This document shows positions 41,401-53,400 of a stretch of 60,000 nt of DNA, one piece after another. How positions within the stretch are numbered: the stretch's first letter is position 1; every line of letters begins with the position of its first letter. Both the position numbers and the translations under genes were made by a program. Where the stretch lies: NCBI RefSeq assembly GCF_026151205.1, contig NC_087082.1, positions 14,667,365-14,727,364 on the forward strand, read 5' to 3'. The stretch is from Bolinopsis microptera (lineage: Eukaryota; Ctenophora; Tentaculata; Lobata; Bolinopsidae). A model generated the notes under the pieces. It was given only the letters and a program-made list of their open reading frames with translations, was not told the origin of the DNA and made no database searches.

Positions 41401-44400
41401 CTGCTCCATTCAAAGTGATTCAGGATGAAATAGTTGTAATGGAAATTGAAAAGCTCAAAGTGATATTTTTGTTAGGAAAATACTATGGCAAGTGGGTAAA
41501 ACGGTAAAATTATCATTCTGGATGCAAATATAATTTGGGATTGAGAATTTTCACTGCGACTAAAACGTACTGGGCTCTTTTGTTACGGTAATTTGGTCTA
41601 CAGGTTTCTCCTCCGGTGTCAATTCAAGTTTCTCCTCCGGTTTCTCTTCAGGTTTTTTAGGTTCCTGTCCGGGAGAAAGTTTCTCAGGTTCAGGTTCCTT
41701 TCCAGGAGAAGGTTTTGCAGGTTCTGCAGGAACAGGAATTGCAGGTTTCTTCTGGTTCTCCTCGAACACTTTGAACTGAGTTGTGGTCAGCTTCACAGTG
41801 TAGCTGCCATCAGGATTTGGTTTGGGGTTTGGAGTTGGTCTGATTCCCTCAAATCTCTTGTTTTGTTCCAGAATCTTCATTAATGGAGCAGGTATTTGTA
41901 GAACAGTCTTACCACCTTGAGTGATAACAAATACGTAAGTATGATGCATTTCTCGAGTTTACTGATCATGTTATCACATCCAACCATCAATATGCTACAC
42001 AAAGTTAAAACAAAATTGTTTTTAATATACCTTAGTACACAATATTTATACATCACAATATTTATACGAATTTCGATTTTTCGTATAAAATTTATGTCGT
42101 ATAAAATTTATGGGTTATAAATTTTGTGTCGTTTTCAAGCCGTATGTTGATCAAGTTATCAAGAAACTAGGACTCCCAGAAAATCAAAAGGCACTCTTAA
42201 TATGGGATGATTTCCGTGGTCATACTGCATCTAATGTACAGAACCTATTGCCATCATTGAATATAGTTGCTAGTGATGTACCTAAGAACCTCACCCATTT
42301 GCTTTCTCCTCTTGATCTGACGGTAAACCGTACATTGAAACGAATCGAGCAAGATGACAGTGCAGAATATATCAGTGCTGAGATTACTAGATGTCTTCAG
42401 ATTTCTCCGCGAATAGATGACATTAAAGTTAACACAGGAAAGCCTATTCTACGAAATTTGCACGCAAAGACTATCACGAAAGCGTTTGCTTACTTTCAGG
42501 GACCAGAAGGCAAACAAAACATTCTGCAAGGGTGGAAAGCTGCAGGAATTTGGAAAGCAGTAAGATCATTAAGAGACGCACAGAACATAATGGACACTAA
42601 TGGCTTAGTGGATCCGTTTTCTCGTCTTACACTGATTGATTAATTTCTATATTTCTATTTTCTAGTCACTAAACGGATTTTTTTCTGTTCTTTGGGAGAT
42701 TGATGCAATCGTATAAAATTAATGCCGTATAAAAAATATCCGTACAAAACTCGTGACGTACAAATATTCTGTACTAAGGTAGATGGGTATAATAAATGCT
42801 CAAAAAGTGTGGGATCAGTGAAACATGAGATTTGAAGATGCAGACTGCTCCATTGACTTACAATGAACTAATCGTAATGGATATTAAACAGCTCAAAGTG
42901 TAAACAGCATATTATAAAGACGTGTTAATTTTTGTTCGGAAAATATCATTGCAAGTGAGTAAAACGCTTAAATTATCATTCTGGATGCAAATCTAGGATG
43001 GAAAGTTTTCACTGCAGCTAAAACGTACTGGGCTCTTTTGTTACGGTAATTTGGTCTACAGGTTTCTCCTCCGGTTTCAATTCAGGTTTCTCCTCCGGTT
43101 TCTCTTCAGGTTTTTTAGGTTCCTGTCCGGGAGAAAGTTTCTCAGGTTCAGGTTCCTTTCCAGAAGCAGGTTTTGCAGGTTCTGCTGGAACAGGAATTGC
43201 AGGCTTCTTCTGGTTCTCCTCGAACACCTTGAACTGAGTTGTGGTCAGTTTCACAGTGTAGCTGCCATCAGGATTTGGTTTGGGGTTTGGAGTTGGTCTG
43301 ATTCCCTCAAATCTCTTGTTTTGTTCCAGAATCTTCATTAATGGAGCAGGTATTTGTAGAACAGTCTTACCACCTTGAGTGATAACAAATACGTAAGTAT
43401 GATGCATTTCTAGAGTTTACTGATCATGTTGTTATCGAATTAAACCATCAATATGCTGCACAAACTTAAAGCAAAACTGTTTTCAATATAAGAATAGAAA
43501 TGGGAATAATAAATGCTCAAAAATTGTGGGATCAGTGAAAAATTAGATTCGAAGATGCAAAATGCTTCATTCAAAGTGATTCACGGTGAAATAATTGTAA
43601 TGGAAATTAAACAGCTGGAAGTGTAAACAGTATATTATAAGGTGAACAATTTTTGTTCGGAAAATATCATTACAAGTGAGAAAAACGCTTGAATTATCAT
43701 TCTGAATGCAAATCTACTTTGGGATGGAAAGATTTCACTGCAACTAAAACGTACTGGGCTTTTTTTAACGGTAATTTGGTCTACAGGTTTCTCCTCCGCA
43801 GCAGTTTGAAGATGCAAACTGCTTCATATAAATTGATTTAAAATGACTTACAAATTTAGTGCAACGTAAAAAAGATAATTTTGGATGCAGTTTACATTAC
43901 AACCATTTCGCGTATTGGTTTCATAATCACTACCAAGGACATGAAAAAAGCAGCCCCCCCCCCCCCCCCCCCCCCCCGGCCCCTCCCCATTCCGTTTCAC
44001 CAAACCAGAATGAAATAAATGTATAAGTTCTGTGCTTTAATATTGTTAGAAAAACAGCTGGAAAGATTAAAGGTTGCTAAAAGAAACTGAGGGATGACCT
44101 GAAAGAAGAATAAAATAGGTTACTTTATGTATTATTAAAGCAAACAGCCTCTTTTTAAAGTGAAGCTGTTAGTTCATTCCTGACAGGACCAAGATGAAAA
44201 TATTAGCTGAAAGTTGGAATAAAATCCTAAAAGGATTCAATCGAACTATAGATGAAAGTAGCTGGTGAAAAAGTAACTAGAAGGAGTTCATTCACTAAGT
44301 GGGCTGCCGGAAAAAAAAATGTTAACATCCGTTAAGACGTACTGGGCTCTTTTGTTACGGTAATTTCGTCTACAGGTTTCTCCTCCGGTTTTTCAGGTTC

Positions 44401-47400
44401 CTGTTTCTCAGCAGGTTTCTCAGCAGGTTTCTCAGGAGCCTTCTCAGGTATGAGTACTTCCAGAGGCAAATTAGCAGGTTTCTTTACATTGTCCTGGAAC
44501 TGTTGCCACTGAGTGCTAGTAAGTCTAACAGTGAAGCTGCCGTCAGGGTTCTCCTCTGGCTTGGGAGTCGGTCTCATGCCGTCAAACCTGCTGTTGATCT
44601 GCAGGATCTTCATCAAGGAGACAGGAATTTGCAGGCAGTATTTTCCACCTTAAAATATAAACAATTGGTGTCGACAATAATTTCATTTTAGTGGGACAAT
44701 TTTGATTCGCAGTCATGACGTTGTTCATTGAGAAAACAGACGTTCCTAAAAGAGAGGCTGCACTAAGACGGTTCAAAGTTTTAATGATAGAAAAAAACCA
44801 AGGTCAGCCTAAGTTCGTTGTTATGGTGTTATCAAGATGAACTTCTTCTTTTAAAGGAAAATCCATGACTGGACTTAAGGAAAAAATGAGAGGAAACGAA
44901 GGATAAACTAAAAAATGCTGAGAAGAAGAAGCAGATGGCAGATATCCAGTAAACGTACTGGGTTCTCTCTGAACGGAGATGTTATCTTTAGGTTGATTGG
45001 CCGGGGCCCTTCCGGTGTTAGGTCGCTCAAGAGGAGCTAGATTGGCGGGCTTTTTCATGTTCTCTTGGAACACCGTCCATTGAGTGGTGGTGAGTTTCAC
45101 CGTGTAGCTGTCATCAGGATTAGGCTTTGGGTTTGGAGTTGGGTTGATTCCCTCGAACCTTTTGTTTATTTTGAGGATCTTCATCATAGGAGCTGGTATA
45201 TGCAGAACATATTCTCCACCTTGAAAAGTATAACATTGGGATGAAGATACAACTCGTGAAATGATGGTGGTGAAATTTTGGAACAGTTAGTTCCGTGTTT
45301 AACAATTTTTGTATACTCTTAATCTAAATTAATCGTCATAAGTGCTTTTAATCGATAATTACTGATAATGCTTTATATTGAAAGGAATCATGTGCTTTGA
45401 AATTAATAACTGTTCTTCAATAACTGCACTGGAGATTTACCTCTTCTCACTTTTACAGTTGCAGTAATCTAATTAAGTTTGTGCTTTTCTAAATTGTTTA
45501 AGGTTGTAATTTGGAAATTTATTTCTGATGGTTGAAAAATCACACGAAACACATAGATTATATATTAGGAAGAGATAGTTAAGGTGGCAGCAACTTAAAC
45601 ATACTGGGATCTTGAGTGACGGATATGGTGTCATCAGCTGGCTTATCTGCTGGCTTATCTGCAGGCTTATCTGCTGGCTTATCTGCTGGTTTATCAGCTG
45701 GCTTTCCAGTTTCAGGTTCTGCTGGAACTGGAATTGGTGCCTTCTTCTGGTTGTCTTGGAAGATCTGCCACTGTTTAGGAGAGAGCTTCACGGTGCGACT
45801 ACCATCGGGGTTCGATTTAGGGTTGGGTGTTGGTTTGATTCCGTCAAATCCTTTGTTTTGTTGGATGATCTTCCACAATGGAGCAGGGATTTGTAGGACG
45901 AATTTACCACCTTGAGAACACAGTAAATTAAATAATATTAATGGCGTATAATGTTATGTAAAACTAAGGACAAGTTAATTATATTATGTAGTCATGCAAA
46001 ATTCAAATGGTGACAACTTAAAGTTGTCACCCAACGCGAAGTAAACGTAGATATCAACGCTACGTAATAAAGTTCTTAAAGCTTTAAAGGGTTTCAGTTT
46101 ATAGATTGCAACATTAACGAGTAATAGGTCAAAATATGGATGACGGAAGTTCTGAAGAGGATGTAATATAGTGCTCAAAGTATATCAAATTGATGATTGT
46201 AAGTTGGAAACAGGAAAAATTTTAGCCAGAATCTGGCTCAGAATTGATAATAAATATTGCTGCATGATGACAATTTGAAGAGATGACAATTTGAAGAGAT
46301 GACAATTTGAAGAGTTTTTGATTAAAAACGAAGAGAAGCTGGTGCTGAGAGATCTGCTTGTAAACGTTAAAACGTACTGGGGTCTTTAGTTACAGAGATC
46401 TCATCAGTAGGCTTATCTGCTGGCTTATCAGCTGGTTTATCAGCTGGTTTATCAGCTGGCTTATCAGCTGGCTTTCCAGTTTCAGGTTCTGCTGGAACAG
46501 GAATTGGTGCTTTCTTCTGGTTGTTTTGGAAGATCTGCCACTGTTTAGGGGAGAGCTTCACGGTGCGACTGCCATCAGGATTCGATTTAGGGTTGGGTGT
46601 TGGCTTGATTCCATCAAATCCTTTGTTTTGTTGGATGATCTTCCACATTGGAGCAGGGATTTTCAGGACAAACTTACCACCTTAGACGAAAACAAACTTA
46701 GATACAAAATACAAAATGGTAAATTATTACTGCAGATATTTTTCTCACCTTCTAATCAGAAGCGTAAGAATTCTGAATCACTTACTCGTAATTACTAATT
46801 ATATTTTACGTTACAACCGCAAAAAAAACTGTTTACCGTACCTTAAAGTGCTGCATCACGAATACATACTGAACTATTTGTTCCAAAATCACCCGAATCA
46901 AAAACCCAGCACAGCACACCCTAGTGTGCCCTAAATAGCACACCCTAAATAGCACACCCTAAAAAGTGTGCCCTAAAAAGTGTGCCCTAAATAGCACACC
47001 CTAAATAGCACACCCTAAAAAGTGTGCCCTAAAAAGTGTGCCCTAAATAGTGTCCCACACTTACTTGGGTCCTGAGTGACACTAATAGAAGAATCGTCAG
47101 CGGGCTCCTCGGGGGCAGCCTGTGGTTTATTTTGGTTATCCTGGAAGATCTTGTACTCCTCCGGGCTCATGTTGATCACGTAATCACCGTCTGTAGAAGG
47201 AGAAGGATTAGCAAAATATTGGGGTACAACCCTAAGTCAAAGTAGTTTTTTACTGTTAGATACTTTTCTTTGTTTCTTCTCCGAAGTATCCCCTTGCAAA
47301 GGAGTCCTAAATAAACTTTAAAACACTACAAGACTTTAAGACACTACAATTGTGACAACCACCCTTCCCCCTAGAAGCTTCAAAGCTCCACATCAAACTT

Positions 47401-50400
47401 ACTAGGCTCGGTTGTAGGTTGAAGTTTGAGTCCGTTGAAGAATCCGGCAGTCTTGAACTGCTCGAATTGAGCTGGAGTCAGCTTCAGACTGTATGCTCCA
47501 TCTCCTGTGAGGACATGTTTATTTAACAAAGGATAAATATGTGCATTGTGCATATGAATAATCTTTTTAGATATGAAATGAAATGTGCTCAGTTCTCTAG
47601 CAGTTTTATTTACTGGTCTGTGGTATTTTGTACGCTATTCCTTAGTTACAATGCGGGTCTACAAAATCTATTTGGCAATTTTACAACTCTCTGAATAAAA
47701 CAGTCTAATAAAATAATGAGCGTGTTAACACTTAACAGTCTCAAATTTTTTTAAACAGCTTCCCCCTTACATTTAGACAGCTTCTCAGTGGGGGAAATTA
47801 TTTGTGGACGGTATTCCTACCGGAAGTGGTAGGGTTCAGTCCGCCATTAAAGGTGGAATATGTGACTTGGAAGGGCTGTGATAGGGCAAGGAATATTGCA
47901 ACTCCTTGATTGGTTGCTGTTTTAAAACTCTATTGAAAGGTGTCCGGGAACTAGATAACTAATACAGGTGACTTAAGTAAAAATGAACTTAAGTTTTCTG
48001 AGTTGACAGGTGATATAAATGAACTTAAGTTGGTACAGGTTGATGTTTACGGTGTGAGGTGGACTGTCTGGGAAACTAGGGAATGTGAAATGTCTATATC
48101 TATAGTATAAAGTATAGGATGTTAGAATAAAATATCAAGCTCGACAATAATACTGAAATGCTTCTCTGCTAGTGATGCTACTATGCTCAACATTTAATTG
48201 CAATTTAAAATATATAAAATGCTTTTTATATATCCATGATTTGTTAAATATCAAATAATAATAATTCCAAAATCTTGAAAGATCCCCTGTTGGAAATGTT
48301 GGTGTACAGTACCTGTAGCTCCAAGGTTAACTTGGAAGGTGCTCCATTCAGCACTGGTCAGCTTGATATGGTAATTGCCTCCAGTGCCGATATCGTGCGA
48401 CACGTTGAGGCCTCTAAATGCTCCAATAGTGTTCAGGATATCGTACTCATTAGGCTTCGTTATTAGTATATACCCACCGCCTTGCAGGTGGCATGCTTTA
48501 GTAATATATTTAAAGTGCTGTTAAAACATTTAGGATGCAAATACAATAAGTAAAAAGTTGAGCTAATATATCATTCAATTTGCATAAAAACAACTTTCAT
48601 CCATCAGGGTATTCGTCAAACTATACCAAAACCACTTGGAACACTGCCAAAAACTGAAAATTTCCTTTTGAAGAAGGTACCTGGCTGAGCCTGGACATTA
48701 ATCTGCTGCATAATGGTCTGGGTATACACCATCTTCATGTTTATCTGCATCTGCTGCCACTGGGTCCTGTCCATCACTATGGTGAACCTTCCATCGGGGC
48801 CTTTGGTGGCCTTCACATTCATACCGCTCAGGGCTTGGTTTGATTGCATGGTAGTCCATTGTACTTCAGACATGATGAGGTGGTAGGACCCATCTAATAA
48901 ACAAATAAATGCTATAACATAGATGTTTTCATTCCAATAATTCGGCAATGCATCGTTGATAGTGTACAACGTTTCGGCTGCATTATGCGTATAAATGCAT
49001 TATCATTTTTTTGTATTCAAGTATTCAAAATATTTTGCTTAACATATGCTTATCTTGCAGAAATATATTATAACGGATTCAGAAGAGAAACGAAGAATTG
49101 GTAATGCTTTTAAACTTGCAATGCAGTAAAATAACAGAAACACACCTGGTGCCTTTGTAAGAGCGTCTTGATCAACACCTTCTGGTAAAAGTACACCACT
49201 TTCTGGCTTAGAGTCTGGTGGGGAGCGGGTTTAAGTAATTTTGTGATAATTTTGTGAATCGTTATTGAAACACACGTAAATTAGGCATGCAAAAGTACTG
49301 AAAACTTTAATCACGAATATAAATGAAGCACGAGTTGATTTCGCGATTAATTATTTTATCATGACTGTACAAGTATACCCAATTCTTGTGCTAACACCCA
49401 CATGCATCATGCTACACAGAACTTTAAGACAGCGAGTTTTTGACTAGAAAAAGCATCAAGCAACGAATATTCGGCAACAAATAAATCAGAGGTCGTCAAA
49501 ACATCATAATATAGTTATTAGTTATGACAACAGAATTTTGAGCATGCAGAAATTTCTCAATATTTTGATAAGATCAAGGGGTTCCAAAGCAAAGGACATT
49601 ATATGATGTTGAGACGAAGCCATACAATTGCTTTTAACCTTCAGTCTGTTTGGGAGCCTCAGGCTTTGCTTCGGGTTTTTCTTGTGGTTTCTTAGAGACA
49701 GGTTCTTCGGCAGGCTTTTTCTCAGCAGGCTTTTTCTCTTCAGGCTTGCTGTTCAGAGGCTGCAAAGTTGATGGAGGGGCTTCTAATTCTGGTGCTGTTT
49801 CCAATTGGAGATCATCAGCTTCCAGATCTATCACAAGGTCTTCCATGGAGAATTCTTCAAGGTCGATTTCTTCTGGCTTATCCTCTTTTGGGGCATCCTT
49901 AGGGGCGTCTTTAGGAGCGTCCTTAGGGGCAACAGGCTTCTTATCAACAGCTACAGGAGCTTTCTGCACAGCTTCCTTTCTATCCTCTTCAGCAGTAGGG
50001 AGAGAGTCTTCAGGTTCTTCTGGTAAATCTTCAGATTCTAAGAGTTCTGGCTGAGCAGCAGATTTTGGTGCAGCCTTTGGCTCTGCAGGTTTAGGTGCAG
50101 CTGGCTCTTCCTTTTTGGGTTCAGGTATGGGCTCTTCTGCTTTCTTTGGCTCTTTCTTCTTCTTCCATGCAGGTTCCTTTGGTTTTTCTTCAGCTGGTTT
50201 TTCTTCTGGCTTCTTCTTCTCGTCAGCAGTTTTCTCCCAAGGTTTTTTGGGTTTTGATGGAGCCTTTTTCTCTTCTGGTTTAGGCTTATCTTCAGCTTTG
50301 GGAGCGCTATCCTTAGGAGCGTCCTTAGGAGCAACAGGCTTCTTATCAACAGCTACAGGAGCTTTCTGCACAGCTTCCTTTCTATCCTCTTCAGCAGTAG

Positions 50401-53400
50401 GGAGAGAGTCTTCAGGTTCTTCTGGTAAATCTTCCGATTCTAAGAGCTCCGGCTGTACAAGCTTAGCAGGCTCAGGGGCCAGTGAAGCAGGTTTCTTATC
50501 TGCTCCTGGAGCTTTCTGGACAGCTTCCTTTCTATCCTCTTCAGCAGTAGGGAGAGAGTCTTCAGGTTCTTCTGGCAAATCTTCTGATGCTAAGAGCTCT
50601 GGCTGAGCAGCAGATTTTGGTGCAGCCTTTGGCTCTGCAGGTTTAGGTGCAGCTGGCTCTTCCTTTTTGGGTTCAGGTATGGGCTCTTCTGCTTTCTTTG
50701 GCTCTTTCTTCTTCTTCCATGCAGGTTCCTCTTCGGTTTTTCTTCAGCTGGTTTTTCTTCTGGCTTCTTCTTCTTCCATGCAGGTTCCTTCTTCTCCTCT
50801 TTCTTCTCGTCAGCAGTTTTCTCCCAAGGCTTTTTAGGTTTTGATGGAGCCTTTTTCTCCTCGGGCTTAGGTTTCTCTTCAGCTTTAGGAGCTTCTTCTG
50901 GCTTAGCTTCAGGTGCTGGAGCACTATCCTTAGGAGCAGCCTTAGGAGCAGCCTTAGGAGCACCAGCTTCAACAGGTTTCTTATCTTCCTGAGGAACTGA
51001 AGGAACATCCATAATCAATAGGTCGAAACAATAAACATCACTATTTACATTTACGGCGCTCGTTCTAAAATTGTGATACAAAATGATGCGAATACAAAGC
51101 AACAAATTCGTAAGTTGAGTAACTCAAATAAGCTAAAAATGAAGTAAACAATTCAACAGCCACTAAGTACACTGGTGCGAACATTTGTAGCAGCGTAATC
51201 AATTCTCAGATTCATTTTCTACGCTTATAAACGAATTTGGTCTCACGTTGTAATTCATGTGATACCATCAGAGCTCATCTTAAGCACATTAACAATCTAA
51301 ACATTACCAACTAGGGCCTATAAATTCTTAAGAAGTAGAGCCGACCTTACAATGGGTATAAAATTATGGTTTTAGAGATCAGAGAAACCTGGAATGCATT
51401 GGATAATTCGTGCCAATTAATGTTATCACACAAGAAGCCCAACAACATTGAAAAAGATTGAACCCGCTACCTAACCATTTGTATCATTAAATCCCTCCTT
51501 CTGATGAGGAAAACCCATCTTGCTTTTACTACTCCTATTTACTACAGCACGTACCTTCTAGGGTGAGTTCATCATCCAAGGTGTAACCCTCGGGTTCTTC
51601 GAAGGAAGAAGCAACGTTGATCTTTCTCAGATCTCTTTCATTGGACCGATGTCACAAGTCACGTTACCTGAGATTTACATTAGATAATCTAATATATCTA
51701 CTAACTGGAAACCACCAAACTTTGCTTCATAACCACTGATGACTGAATATTCTGTATAAGAAGTTAATACGCGCTTGATAGTGTTGAACAGCTACGTCTC
51801 CAATACATATGCTGTGCTTATTGGATTAGAATGTTGTAAAACACTAGTAGAATGTGCAGTTATAGTAGCACATGTAGTGCATCCTCTCGATTCTAATGCA
51901 TTAAATGGTATCAGAATGTTAAGAATTCCTTCTCCAAAATTGAGCTCAATAGAATGCGCTCTCAAACGTTAGATGAACAAGGAGGTGAAGTTTGTACTCA
52001 GTACTGTGATTCAGGTGTAGCAGTGTAGTGTTACACCCCAGTTCCATGGCCGGATATTATGCCAAATTATTAGACGGAGGTCCATTTCCCGTAGATCATC
52101 TCCGGAGATGATTCTCCGGCTCTGTCTACTGTATTAGACGGAGATGAAGCTCTCCGGGAATTTCTCGGAGATTAATTCATACAGAATCAACAAAATTACC
52201 GTAGATGGTCTCCGGTCGTGGAACTGCAAACCGGAGAAATATCCGGAGAAATATCAGTAGACGATCTCCGTCTAATAATTTGGCATAATATCCGGCCATG
52301 GAACTGGGGTGTGAAACGCTACTACATGCTCTTATATTAATACATGCTGTTATTTTACCCGTATATTTGGTTCTAGAATTTGTCGTTCTACTAAGTGAAG
52401 AAGCTACCAGAACTTTCTTTTAATTGAATGGTAGTGCAAGTTTAAGTATACTTGAACTTTCTTCTTGATGAATGGGACTAATCCAAGTTTAAGTAATTAC
52501 TACCAGATCTTTCTGTTATTCAATGGAACTGGTGCAAGTTTAAGTATTTATTGCACATGCCATAGCTGTAACTTATCTTACTTTTCTCAACAAATGATGA
52601 TTTCTGTACATTAACTAGAGGAACTGAAAATAGATTAATTATCCAATTATAGAAAATTCGCTTCGACGGTCGAAAATTTCATTAATTATACTTAATACTC
52701 TAATAGAATGTTTCCCTGAAATCTGATGTGTCATTCTCCCCTTTAAAAAAGGACCCGTAGAAACTTTTTCAGTTCAAGAAGCTTTCTTTGTTTTACCCAT
52801 GACCCAAAATAAGAGTCGGAGGTTTAATTACCTATAAACCTGCTAAAGGTAGTTACTGGATACCCTGACCAAATGTTATTAATTATACTACACAGTTATA
52901 GACACAGACTACAAGCTGCCTGCGTGAAAGGTTCTTTGCTCCAATTGAACAAACTAAAGATAGCTGAAGATTGTGTTAGCGATAAGATTATTATCTTTTT
53001 TGTATTACGTCGTCTACACTTTCAAATTAAATCAGCAGTAAAAATGAGATCGGAACCACGATGAAATTGAGACTAACAAGGGTTGTCAATTCTCCATTAT
53101 GAGAGTGAAGTTTGTACGAACCGGTAGTAACGACTGTTCCACGGGCACCATGTTGCAACACAACCTTCAGAACGTCCTTCTTGTCAGTCTTAGCGAGCTC
53201 CCTAAGTTAGAAAAAGAGTAATAATGAAATCAATAGCTCTTCAAATAGCTCAACACAGTACTGATAATAAAGCTGCCGAGCTACAATAGCAATTCTGATT
53301 TATAACTGTCACATCTGCTGAGCAGTCGAGCACTTGCTTGAAAAACGAACAGAAAGTAAGTAGTTTAGCGGGTAACGAATACTTAAATAATCTATCATTC

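Noticed and set aside
49960-50610. Plus-strand Ser/Gly/Phe-rich open frames opposite the acidic exon
   Set aside because: Complement of the Glu/Lys/Pro repeats on the minus strand, which have the splice sites and the shared modules.
53078-53201. Longer version of the exon ending at CTT/GTTAGT
   Set aside because: It leaves phase 0, for which no good acceptor is present upstream of the next coding stretch. Kept as an alternative only.
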